Source: Yersinia artesiana (GTDB lineage: Bacteria; Pseudomonadota; Gammaproteobacteria; Enterobacterales; Enterobacteriaceae). From it: DNA of 56,113 nucleotides. A model generated the notes under the pieces. That model searched no databases. It saw only the letters and a program-made list of their open reading frames with translations, and was not told the DNA's origin. Below are positions 1-7,098 of the stretch, in pieces. Location of the stretch: positions 1 through 56,113 of the forward strand of contig NZ_CACVAD010000032.1 in NCBI RefSeq assembly GCF_902726545.1, written 5' to 3'. Both the position numbers and the translations under genes were made by a program. Position 1 is the stretch's first letter, and each line of letters begins with the position of its first letter.

Positions 1-1
1 T

Positions 2-220
2 TATAGGGATTGGTATGATATAAAAGATGCAGTCAGATATATCTCTAGTCTAGTCAGAAATATTGAAAAATATCTTTATCGGCTAATTGCTATATGTATT
101 GTGACTTGGGTTTGTGTGTTTTTCATATCCAACTTTGGTTGGCATGAGTCCGAAAAATATTTCCATACAGAAATTGATTATAATTTTGTCAATACAACCA
201 AAGTTAATTTTAGTAGTTAG
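2..220 (+). CDS. C-terminal end of an unknown membrane protein (partial)
   Basis: An open frame enters from the left edge and stops at TAG (218-220), leaving 72 residues. The visible part has a charged stretch (about residues 1-28), one hydrophobic segment (about 29-45, with LIAICIVTWVCVFFI) and a polar tail ending in NFSS. It lies 28 bases before the repeat-protein gene on the same strand, so the two could be co-transcribed. The family cannot be recognised from the tail. It might be a transporter or membrane component of the putative RiPP cluster, but that is only inference from position. Confidence 0.6.
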   Translation, partial: YRDWYDIKDAVRYISSLVRNIEKYLYRLIAICIVTWVCVFFISNFGWHESEKYFHTEIDYNFVNTTKVNFSS

Positions 221-248
221 CATGACAACATAACAGGGGTTAGATAAG

Positions 249-671
249 ATGAAGCCATACATTATGAATTATAGTGAAACGATCACTATGAAACAGTCTG
301 TTGCGATCCAAAATACAAATATTTTAGATGTTACCACAAGGACATTCACTATTGAGACTGATGATCACGATGAAATTTTAGGGCTTGCAACAATAATTAC
401 TGAGCGGATTGAAAACTCAGATAGTGACGAAATCAGTGCATATTCTACTTTTCAAACACATACAGTTGAAAATAGTGATAGAGATGAGATTTCCTGTGCT
501 GGCACGATGGTCACTGCGGTCATTGAGAATTCTGATACTGATGAGTGTTTGTTATTTTCAACAATGGAAACGAGAGTGTTAGAAGCGGCTGATTCGGACG
601 AGATTTCTTATTTGATGGCTGATTCAACTATCATGACTAAGGTATTTGAAGCTACGGATAATGATGAATAA
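249..671 (+). CDS. Acidic repeat peptide, candidate multi-core graspetide (omega-ester RiPP) precursor
   Basis: This 140-residue protein has a 28-residue leader-like N-terminus followed by six repeats of T-x-x-T-x-x-x-E-x-x-D-x-D-E. The first Thr of each falls at residues 29, 48, 67, 86, 105 and 127, an exact 19-residue period for the first five. The last repeat ends at the stop codon. Repeated Thr donors followed by Asp/Glu acceptors are the hallmark of graspetide precursors; as I recall it, the thuringinin group motif TxTxxxExxDxD is close. In that family an ATP-grasp ligase forms Thr-to-Asp/Glu ester links. No ATP-grasp gene is in this window; it would have to lie upstream. Start: AGGGG at 235-239 is well spaced before ATG 249. 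A non-RiPP acidic repeat protein is the alternative. Confidence 0.7.
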   Translation: MKPYIMNYSETITMKQSVAIQNTNILDVTTRTFTIETDDHDEILGLATIITERIENSDSDEISAYSTFQTHTVENSDRDEISCAGTMVTAVIENSDTDECLLFSTMETRVLEAADSDEISYLMADSTIMTKVFEATDNDE

Positions 672-835
672 TTCTGTTGTTATTCATTAGTGTATAGGCC
701 CTTCCTAAGATAATTGTGGTCGGGCTAAATTGACTCCCCCTATATCCTCACTCCCCCACCCCCACACTATTCACCCCATTCACCAACCTACAAGATCACC
801 CCCATAACCCGCACCCACTCTGGCTTCGGCCCCTC

Positions 836-1011
836 TGAACACTTTCCCTCAGACTCTTCAGCAACTGTTCAGGTGTTCAGTTTTTAATAGCTGCCATCCA
901 TGAACTAATGAACACATCTGAATACTGACTGAACAGTTATTAGTAAACTATTCAGCCGGTTTTTATCTTTGTATTTCAATTAATTAAATCTATTCCTGAA
1001 CACGCTGAACA
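836..1011. repeat. TGAACA iteron cluster downstream of alpha, candidate crr/ori-type region
   Basis: In the gap between the repeat-peptide gene and the alpha stop codon, the hexamer TGAACA or its complement occurs at 836, 866, 874, 909, 930, 997 and 1006: seven copies in 176 bases on both strands, plus near matches such as TGAACT at 901. Phage P4 alpha protein binds decameric type I iterons containing GTGAACAG in its origin and cis-replication region, so this position and motif fit a replication control site. The surrounding 672-830 stretch is C-rich and holds no gene that I can see. No binding evidence exists here. Confidence 0.5.
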
Positions 1012-1030
1012 AGCCAGAGGGAAGAAATAA

Positions 1031-3325
1031 TTAGTGGGGTGGCTCTTCCGGTTGCGGATGGTGGGGCAGTGCCAGGGCGGGGAGCCAGTCATTGGCGGTA
1101 TCGGATAAATCCATGTTGTAGCGGAACCCTTTGTCAGTTCTGGCTTTTTTGTATTCTGCGCCGAACTCTTTCATTACTTTGGGAAAGTCTTTGCCAAATT
1201 TGGTCAATGATAATGAACGCTGATGGCCGTAAGCCTCCATATAAGCCAGATAAGCGTGATACAGATAAATGCGTGGGGCGCGAGGGGAAATTGCCAGCGT
1301 TCCCATATACATACCGACCGCCTCGCCCAGCTCGACAATGTGCGCACAGAAGCCATAAAGCGGATCGGCATCCCGCTTAACCCCCATCGCCTCCCGTGAA
1401 TCTCGCTGCTCAAGTAGCAACTTTCGCGCCTTGTCCTGATCGGCAAATTCAGCCAGCAGGCAGCGGATCACCACCGGCAGCTCGGCCGCGATTTTCTCGC
1501 CGATTCGCGGATCTTTATCCGCCTCTTTCACTGGATGGTTGAACGCGAAAATCACCCGCCGTCGGGCAATACCGCCTTGTCGCTCAGTGAAACTCATCGG
1601 CTCGTTATTGGTCGCCAGCACCACGGCGGTTATCAAAGTGCTGAATTGTTTCTCATATTTGCCGTCGATTTCCACTAAATCCCCGCCGGTGATGGCTTTG
1701 ATGCCCGCCCCCTCGCCGACATATTTCACCTGATCGGGCAGCGTAATCAGGCTTTTGCCGACAAACTGCGCGCGCCCTCTGGCCTGATCAAGCGCCGCCA
1801 TATTGCCGGAGGCGGTGTTCTGGCGGCCCGCCAGCAAAGTGGCGATGTGGGTAAATACCGATTTCCCGCTGCCGCCCTCGCCAGTGACCTCGAGGAACAA
1901 TTGCCAGTCGAAGCGGTTAGACAGGATGGTAAACAGCGCAGCTCTGATACGGGCCATTTTGGGCCATTCGTCATTGGCCGCATGGGCCAGCCACTTGGTG
2001 AAATGCGGGGCGTGGTGTGCCAGATTTTCGTCTGGCTGCGGTTCGGTGAATATGATGTCGTTATGATGCTGCAACCAATCATTGGCGCGATGCGGCCGGA
2101 ACTGTCTGGCTTTCAGGTCATAAACCCCATTCTGAAAGCCGATCAAGTGGCGCGGCGGCTCGGCCATGATCGGGATTTGCAGCTTCATCGCTTCAATGGC
2201 ATTGCGGATACCGGCCGGTGAATACGGCGTGTCGTTGGCGTTGAAAATCATCACCAGCTCGCGCCGCAACACACCATCGGGCAGCTTGCCCCAGCGCTCG
2301 CCATCATAGTGATACACCGTTTCACTCTCAGCATGTACCGCAATCTGACCATAATGTTCGGCCAATAACTGCCCGCGCTGGCTGGCGGCCATTTGCGATA
2401 AAGCCGGATGTAACCCTTTGTTTTCAGCCACCTGGCTCACCGGCGGCGGCTGATACAAACCATGATAAAAGCTGTTACGCGCCTGCCCGGTACCGGCTTG
2501 CTGGCGGTAATCATCCCAATCGGCTTTATACGGAGTCGGCGGCAGTGTCACCCAACCATCGACCACGCTGGCCACTTTTTCTGCGGCCAATTGGCCGGTA
2601 TTGGCAGCACCTTGCGGGTTAACATCATTATCAGCGGCAATGATGATTTTCGCGGCAGGCCAACGGGTACGACATGCCTGCGCCACCGACAGCAGATTAC
2701 CGGCATCGATGGTAGCGATAATCACGGCGGCCGGTAGCAACAACCCCAGACTTTGCGCCGTGGCGTAACCCTCGGCCAGCACCACGGTTTCAGCCTGTTC
2801 CGGCAGCGGTTTGAGTGGGATAAACGCGCCTTTTTTGCGGCTACCGGCGATCAGTTTTTTCGTGCCGTCGGGCCGGATAATCTGTGCGCCGGTGCTGTCA
2901 CCCGCCATATTCTGCAATATCAGCAATAACGAACCATCCGGCAGAATAGGTAATTTATGGCCGCTCAGACCTTTATTAATTAAATAGCGAGATTCTCCTG
3001 GCGTGGTTTTCGCCATGAGAGAGGCCAGATCCGGCGCTTTAGGTTTGGGCAAGATACCGAGAATATCGGCCACCAGCTGCGCGGCTTCTGTCAGCGAACA
3101 TTGCCGGACATTTTTCACCAGATCCAAACCGTCGCCGGATCGGGGTTCGCACTGATTACAAAACCACGTTCCCGCGCCCTGACGGTCATCAAAACGAAAG
3201 CGGTCTTTGCCGCCACAGGCCGGACAGGGGGAGTGCTGTTTGCTGTGACAGATCGCCAGCGCATCCAGAATACAGTCCCATTTTCCGCGCGCCTGAGTCG
3301 CGACCCCAGCAATAAATTGATTCAT
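1031..3325 (-). CDS. P4 alpha-like primase/helicase
   Basis: At 764 residues this is close to the P4 alpha protein, a primase, helicase and origin-binding protein. An N-terminal zinc motif (C34, C37, C56, C59; CPACGG and CNQC) is followed by a Toprim domain with the catalytic Glu in VLAEGYATA (182-190) and AADND (230-234). A helicase core carries Walker A GEGGSGKS (482-489). The C-terminal part would bind iterons. In the satellite family it starts DNA replication of the element without host primase. It is the last gene of the leftward module. All major motifs are intact, so it is likely functional even though no integrase is visible. Confidence 0.95.
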   Translation of the reverse strand: MNQFIAGVATQARGKWDCILDALAICHSKQHSPCPACGGKDRFRFDDRQGAGTWFCNQCEPRSGDGLDLVKNVRQCSLTEAAQLVADILGILPKPKAPDLASLMAKTTPGESRYLINKGLSGHKLPILPDGSLLLILQNMAGDSTGAQIIRPDGTKKLIAGSRKKGAFIPLKPLPEQAETVVLAEGYATAQSLGLLLPAAVIIATIDAGNLLSVAQACRTRWPAAKIIIAADNDVNPQGAANTGQLAAEKVASVVDGWVTLPPTPYKADWDDYRQQAGTGQARNSFYHGLYQPPPVSQVAENKGLHPALSQMAASQRGQLLAEHYGQIAVHAESETVYHYDGERWGKLPDGVLRRELVMIFNANDTPYSPAGIRNAIEAMKLQIPIMAEPPRHLIGFQNGVYDLKARQFRPHRANDWLQHHNDIIFTEPQPDENLAHHAPHFTKWLAHAANDEWPKMARIRAALFTILSNRFDWQLFLEVTGEGGSGKSVFTHIATLLAGRQNTASGNMAALDQARGRAQFVGKSLITLPDQVKYVGEGAGIKAITGGDLVEIDGKYEKQFSTLITAVVLATNNEPMSFTERQGGIARRRVIFAFNHPVKEADKDPRIGEKIAAELPVVIRCLLAEFADQDKARKLLLEQRDSREAMGVKRDADPLYGFCAHIVELGEAVGMYMGTLAISPRAPRIYLYHAYLAYMEAYGHQRSLSLTKFGKDFPKVMKEFGAEYKKARTDKGFRYNMDLSDTANDWLPALALPHHPQPEEPPH

Positions 3326-3500
3326 GACTCTTCCTTTTTACGCCCGGTTTCCGGCGGATAAAATCCATTTTCGGGCCATTTTTAACACCCATGGAAATGT
3401 TTTAAATTTTATAAATACAATTTATATATCAATTAGATGCAGATAATCTGATTCTGCTGTCCAGTAGTTGAACCCGGCAGAAATATTCGTAGACTCGCTG

Positions 3501-3569
3501 TATCCACCACGCCAACCTTGCTCCGTGGTGGATAAACGCCCCGATGGCATTGAGGCTTGTCGGGGCGTT
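3501..3569. ncRNA. Two adjacent perfect hairpins in the alpha leader (structured RNA candidate)
   Basis: Stem 1 pairs TATCCACCACG (3501-3511) with CGTGGTGGATA (3524-3534), 11 of 11 pairs. Stem 2 follows with no gap and pairs AACGCCCCGA (3535-3544) with TCGGGGCGTT (3560-3569), 10 of 10. No U-run follows on either strand, so these are not ordinary terminators. They lie about 180 bases upstream of the alpha start. In P4 the alpha operon leader encodes the CI immunity RNA and its pairing partners. A comparable regulatory RNA is one possibility; a bidirectional barrier or protein site is another. Confidence 0.45.
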
Positions 3570-3624
3570 CCTTTCGATATATCCGCAGCCGGAGGAAAAT
3601 AACGTTTCTGTTATTTTTTAGCCT

Positions 3625-3948
3625 ATGAACTACACCATTGAATATTACGATGACGACGTCATCACCCAGCTTCTTGCCCAACCCATCAGCTTGCAGGCCA
3701 ATTTTATTAGCCTGGCTCAGCGCATGAAGCGCTACGGCGTTAGGATGGTTGATGCCACCCCGAAGCATTACGAAGAGGTGTTTGAGCTGTGTTTTTTTGA
3801 GCCAAAAGGCTGGAATCGCGTCATTTTTATGGCGCAAATAGACTGGCAGATTGTTATTTTGCATATTGTGGTGCAAAAAACGGCTTATATGCCGTGGAGA
3901 GAAAAGGGCAAAGCCGCCAAACGAATGAAGGAGTTGCGATTTGGATAA
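3625..3948 (+). CDS. RelE/HigB-like (Gp49 family) toxin
   Basis: A 107-residue protein opposite to the surrounding satellite genes. The layout matches phage-derived HigB/Gp49 toxins, ribosome-dependent mRNA interferases. These have an N-terminal Tyr/Asp-rich strand, a central region ending LCFFEPKGWNRVIF, then a strand pair VILHIVVQKTAYMPWREKGKA that recalls the family pattern of a hydrophobic strand followed by KKTxKTP and a basic helix. The usual KLRG segment before LFELR has drifted, which lowers confidence in activity. It overlaps the start of a short downstream frame, as toxin-first modules often do. An AT-rich hairpin (3596-3619) precedes it. Confidence 0.7.
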   Translation: MNYTIEYYDDDVITQLLAQPISLQANFISLAQRMKRYGVRMVDATPKHYEEVFELCFFEPKGWNRVIFMAQIDWQIVILHIVVQKTAYMPWREKGKAAKRMKELRFG

Positions 3949-4093
3949 TAAACGCCAACCACCCAGCCTGTCCCATGAACAAGTGGTCGCCCTAATGCTA
4001 AAGAAACCGGCGGTGAGGGCAGAATACGAACGGCTGGAGCGCCAGGATTTCGCCATCATTGATGAGACGCTTAAGGAAATACATTCCGAATAA
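3941..4093 (+). CDS. Very short putative antitoxin partner (TTG start)
   Basis: The frame begins at TTG 3941, eight bases inside the end of the toxin frame, with AAGGAG about seven bases upstream, a strong ribosome binding site. It encodes 50 residues. The segment LMLKKPAVRAEYERLERQD resembles the N-terminal helix of HigA-type antitoxins (xPxVRAEYExL). The expected helix-turn-helix domain is absent because a stop follows at 4091. It is therefore either a minimal antitoxin that keeps only the toxin-binding helix or a truncated one. It was identified by hand from the sequence. Confidence 0.6.
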   Translation: MDNKRQPPSLSHEQVVALMLKKPAVRAEYERLERQDFAIIDETLKEIHSE

Positions 4094-4106
4094 TGTTTAG
4101 GCGCAT

Positions 4107-4307
4107 TCATTGTTTATTTTCCCGTGAATGTGCAATTTGCTGTTCAATCCAGTCATTCACCTCACTTTCAACAAAAGCGATGGCCCGCCCGCCTATTTTT
4201 ATCGGTGGTGGGAAGCGCTTTTGTTTTAAGAGTTTATAAACCCAAGGCCGGCTAAAACCGGTACGTTTTAATACTTCTGGCAATCGGATTAATGATGAAT
4301 AGGTCAT
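4107..4307 (-). CDS. AlpA-family DNA-binding regulator
   Basis: This 66-residue protein has the AlpA/excisionase-type winged helix-turn-helix: LIRLPEVLKRTGFSRPWVYKLL, then the basic KRFPPPIKIGGRAIAF wing, then a short helix EVNDWIEQQI. In P4-like islands AlpA proteins activate or regulate integrase and element gene expression. Here it heads the alpha side of the satellite, separated from alpha by the oppositely oriented toxin module. The start codon ATG 4307 is preceded by GGAG in the leader. Length and motif are typical. Confidence 0.9.
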   Translation of the reverse strand: MTYSSLIRLPEVLKRTGFSRPWVYKLLKQKRFPPPIKIGGRAIAFVESEVNDWIEQQIAHSRENKQ

Positions 4308-4488
4308 TCCATGACTCCTGTTATCTCTCGGTGGCTACTGAATTAATTGAAACAAAATCAGGCCGTAATAGGGGGAAGTGGCAAATAAATAAAAGGAACC
4401 TTTATTCCGGTTGTTTTAGGTCAATCCGTAACGCGAATATGTTAGTTGGAAACCCATAGCGGCGAGTTGGAAATAAACTTCCACTCGT

Positions 4489-4803
4489 CTAAGGATTATC
4501 GGCCTCGGGCAGAGAAACGAGCAGCGCCTCGCTGATCAAGTTGCTCATTTGCTTTTCGGTCACCATTTCTCCGCTGAAACCCGCGTTGAGCATGGCCTGA
4601 GTCGCCACACGGGCAATGGCAGTTTTATTCATTTTGACGCCGCGCCGGCACTGCGGGTTGTTCCTGGCTAACGCGATTGCCATACCGGCAATAAACGCCA
4701 GCGCGGTTTCTTTACCGGCAAAACCACCCCAGTTCTCTTCCGCTTGCCGCTGCTCCGGCACCCGTACAGCGCCCGGCGGCAGCGGCCAGTGAAAGCCATT
4801 CAC
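4489..4803 (-). CDS. Small satellite/phage-type protein of unknown function
   Basis: A 104-residue frame with a GTG start at 4803, just after the stop of the upstream gene. It begins with a Pro-rich stretch (HWPLPPGAVRVP) and has a helical middle with ALAFIAGMAIALARNNPQ. Proteins of this general look sit between alpA and other small genes in P4-like islands of enterobacteria; I do not know their function. It is part of the leftward gene run and is GC-richer than the next gene upstream. No catalytic motif is visible. Confidence 0.6.
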   Translation of the reverse strand: MNGFHWPLPPGAVRVPEQRQAEENWGGFAGKETALAFIAGMAIALARNNPQCRRGVKMNKTAIARVATQAMLNAGFSGEMVTEKQMSNLISEALLVSLPEADNP

Positions 4804-4809
4804 CTTAAG

Positions 4810-5169
4810 CTAGCTCTCTACTTCTGCTTTTAATAAATAACCGTCATAGCGAATATCTTTATTAGCATTGGTATAACTAATATCCCGACAACTTAATAGG
4901 TTGCAATCCACTGCATCCCATAATGATTTCTCATAATTAATTATTACAATTCCTATATCATCAGTTTGAATAGAATAAGGTATCACCCCGACAATTAATG
5001 CCGCAGTTTCTTTTATTGTGATATTAATTCTGGATAGAAATGGCGTTAGCCATCCTGGCAATTTATCTTTAAGAATGTTTTGATATTCTTCGTCACTGTC
5101 ACGCAGGTTAATCTGCAAAAGCTGTTCTATTTCAGTGCGGTTAAATCCGATGTAATCATAACAATTCAT
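4810..5169 (-). CDS. Small AT-rich hypothetical protein in satellite
   Basis: A 119-residue protein starting MNCYDYIGF, followed by acidic helical segments and a hydrophobic middle (AALIVGVIPYSI). It is clearly more AT-rich than its neighbours on both sides, which suggests a separately acquired gene inside the satellite. It sits 12 bases downstream of the 5182-5547 gene and just before the GTG start of the 4489-4803 gene, consistent with one leftward transcript. No family is recognised; anti-phage or immunity roles are common for such slots but unsupported here. Confidence 0.6.
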   Translation of the reverse strand: MNCYDYIGFNRTEIEQLLQINLRDSDEEYQNILKDKLPGWLTPFLSRINITIKETAALIVGVIPYSIQTDDIGIVIINYEKSLWDAVDCNLLSCRDISYTNANKDIRYDGYLLKAEVES

Positions 5170-5181
5170 GCTGTTAATACC

Positions 5182-5547
5182 TTAGAAGGGAAGTTCGTGA
5201 TCATCCTCCTCATCGGGTCGGTGATTAAATTCGCTAGGTTTATAACTTTCAGGTATCCATCCATCACAAGGCGCTCCATCCATTTTAGGGTTGGCCATCG
5301 CTGCCGAGAGCAGATCAAAATAGCAAAATTGGGGGTCATCAAAGCTGGGGGAGCGGATAATACCGAGCGCGTCCTGAATCAGTAACGGCGGTGAAACTGG
5401 CCGGGCATCCGTCAATTCTATCAGCAGCCAGTTGGCTATCTGTGCCTGACTCATTGCGGGGTGGAGACGCGAAATTCGCTGAATCAACTCCCTGATACTG
5501 ATAAATTCCTGCTGCTTTGCCTTGAGCTTTTCCGCTGGGTTTATCAT
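5182..5547 (-). CDS. Small satellite-encoded hypothetical protein
   Basis: A 121-residue protein with a basic N-terminal helix (EKLKAKQQEF), then SIRELIQRISRLHP and QIANWLLIEL, and a strongly acidic C-terminus (DEEDDHELPF). The middle shows an arrangement typical of small phage proteins that build on a DNA-binding-like helical core, but no named domain is certain. It leads the run of three small leftward genes. The ATG at 5547 is preceded by GGAGTAAT. Function unknown. Confidence 0.65.
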   Translation of the reverse strand: MINPAEKLKAKQQEFISIRELIQRISRLHPAMSQAQIANWLLIELTDARPVSPPLLIQDALGIIRSPSFDDPQFCYFDLLSAAMANPKMDGAPCDGWIPESYKPSEFNHRPDEEDDHELPF

Positions 5548-5729
5548 GAGATTACTCCTGTTATCTCTGGTTGGCCCTGCTTTGAATGATACCGAACATA
5601 ATGGTTCAAAGTGAAAGTAGTAGGGGGATGGTGCTGATTTAGGATGTGAATTGGGATTTATAGGGTTAACAAAAATCTATACCCAGAGTTTTTATCAAGC
5701 AATAATAAACGAGCATTTGAGTAATAGAA

Positions 5730-5755
5730 ACGCCCGAGTTAGCGTAATCAGGCGT
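5730..5755 (-). terminator. Putative terminator for the 5771-6741 gene pair
   Basis: Read on the minus strand, ACGCCTGA pairs with TCGGGCGT across a ten-base loop (seven Watson-Crick pairs plus one G-U). It is followed by TTTCTATT. It lies just after the stop codon of the 5771-6418 gene, separating that pair from the small satellite genes downstream. Confidence 0.6.
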
Positions 5756-5770
5756 ATTAAATCGGGGGAT

Positions 5771-6418
5771 TTAGATAATAGATTTGGTTGCGGCCAAAAC
5801 GTGATTATTGTGATTACGCCATGATGGTGTAAAGCCCAATGTCTCCAGATTGCTCAGTTCGACATTATCTGGGTTTCCCCAAATAGTATCAGCAATTTCC
5901 AGCAAAGATTTTCTATCACCCTGAAAACTGATCCTTTCGCCGTGCTCGTTAATTTTATAATCCAATGTATGACCATCCACATTTAGAATGGTTAACTGGA
6001 TGCTGTCATCTTTAGACAGACCAAACAGCCAAAGCACCATCCCGCCCTCAGTCTGATAAGTATCACTTATTACAGCACCGTAATGGTCAATAATGGCTTT
6101 ATAGGTGGCAGTAGACACGCCCCCACCTTGATATTCTTGTGAGACATAAGCTGATTCAACTTGGGGTAAACGTTGGCCTAAATCCACTGGTGGGGTGAGG
6201 TCGAAAGTCAAAACATAGCTTGCTATATGCTCACCTGAAAGTATCTCTTTGATATGAAGATGGGCCATATTACTCCCATCATCTTCAAGTAATGCTTGAA
6301 AGAGGTCACCATTCGGGGTTTTAAATTCAGGGAGCCATAAAAAATGGCCGGGAGCTAAATCATTAACTTCCGGCCATTTTAATATTTTATCGTGTTCAGC
6401 AATTAAATTGGGTGACAT
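5771..6418 (-). CDS. Unknown protein with GNAT-like motif, second gene of a pair
   Basis: A 215-residue soluble protein. The segment ESAYVSQEYQGGGVSTATYK (about residues 88-107) resembles the acetyl-CoA binding motif A of GNAT acetyltransferases (V-x-x-x-x-Q/R-G-x-G-x-G/A), followed by AIIDHYG. The N- and C-terminal parts are not recognised, and the rest of a GNAT fold is not obvious, so acetyltransferase activity is only a suggestion. It overlaps the preceding gene by 16 bases, a tight two-gene operon ending at its own terminator. It could be satellite cargo such as a toxin, effector or anti-phage pair. Confidence 0.65.
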   Translation of the reverse strand: MSPNLIAEHDKILKWPEVNDLAPGHFLWLPEFKTPNGDLFQALLEDDGSNMAHLHIKEILSGEHIASYVLTFDLTPPVDLGQRLPQVESAYVSQEYQGGGVSTATYKAIIDHYGAVISDTYQTEGGMVLWLFGLSKDDSIQLTILNVDGHTLDYKINEHGERISFQGDRKSLLEIADTIWGNPDNVELSNLETLGFTPSWRNHNNHVLAATKSII

Positions 6419-6741
6419 GCAGATAGAGTCCCTTTCTTACTGAAGAACAAATCAACCGCTTTTTGTGAGAAATCGATAGAGGTATCCTGCAAATCATTCC
6501 AGAAAAAAGCTTGGTTAACTGGACGAGACTTACCGTTTTTCTCAATAACGATTTCAGATACTGGGCGTATTTGTTCATAGGCAGCGGCTTTTTCCCAGCC
6601 GGTACGAACGACCATCAATAGGGGACGTTCTTTACGATTCTTCATGCTTCTCACTTCAAAGCCACCCAAAACACCAGGTACGGTAAAACACCCAATACGC
6701 TCGGTTCTGTTAGCAATAGTATGTGGCGAATGTGTGATCAT
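6403..6741 (-). CDS. Unknown protein, first gene of the cargo pair
   Basis: A 112-residue protein when started at ATG 6741 (MITHSPHTIANRTERIG), which follows GGGG at a suitable distance. A longer frame begins with TTG at 6789 but has a weak leader. The sequence has a basic stretch (MKNRKERPLLMVVRTGW) and mixed alpha/beta character, with no recognised domain. Its end overlaps the start of the 215-residue partner. The tight overlap suggests the two products act together. Function is unknown. Confidence 0.6.
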   Translation of the reverse strand: MITHSPHTIANRTERIGCFTVPGVLGGFEVRSMKNRKERPLLMVVRTGWEKAAAYEQIRPVSEIVIEKNGKSRPVNQAFFWNDLQDTSIDFSQKAVDLFFSKKGTLSACHPI

Positions 6742-6973
6742 ATTCAGGCCCCAAACAGTGAGAATTAAGTGGTTATAGTTTAAGCGCAAAGAGGCCTGAC
6801 GTCCACCAGCTTCTACTGATATCTCATGGTGTCAGCACGTTATCTACCTTTGATTCATGGGTAAAATAGTTGTCTGGAAATGATGATTTTGATGGTTGAG
6901 TACATGATAAGAATGGCCGGATGTTCCCGTGATTTGCATGTTTCTTTAGCTGCGCTGAGAGACACAAAATAAT

Positions 6974-6995
6974 TTGGGGGTATTATTGGGGGTAT
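6974..6995 (+). repeat. Tandem TTGGGGGTAT pair near the right end of the satellite region
   Basis: TTGGGGGTAT occurs at 6974-6983 and again at 6986-6995, a 12-base period, in the 357-base gene-free stretch 6742-7098. Similar G-rich direct repeats occur beside integrases of tRNA-associated islands and may be arm-type binding sites. No integrase or tRNA fragment could be found next to them, so this may be the scar of a lost integrase end. I see no other structure in this gap. Confidence 0.4.
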
Positions 6996-7098
6996 ATAGA
7001 AAATTGGATGAGGAAAATAATATTATTTAACAATGTATTAGGTGTTTAATTTCGCTCCTGTAGGGTCAAATGCACGTCAGGGAAATACCCCAAGCGTT

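Noticed and set aside
672-830. C-rich stretch considered as a CRISPR or repeat array
   Set aside because: Runs such as CCCCCACCCCCAC are low-complexity and there is no regular repeat-spacer pattern.
3433-4110. 225-residue minus-strand frame opposite the toxin module
   Set aside because: It is an antisense shadow of the toxin and its short partner. The plus-strand frame has a good family match and ribosome binding sites; the minus-strand product has no recognisable domain.
2-6995. tRNA or integrase that would define the satellite ends
   Set aside because: I looked for a tRNA 3' end and an integrase frame near both ends and saw neither, so no attachment site is called.
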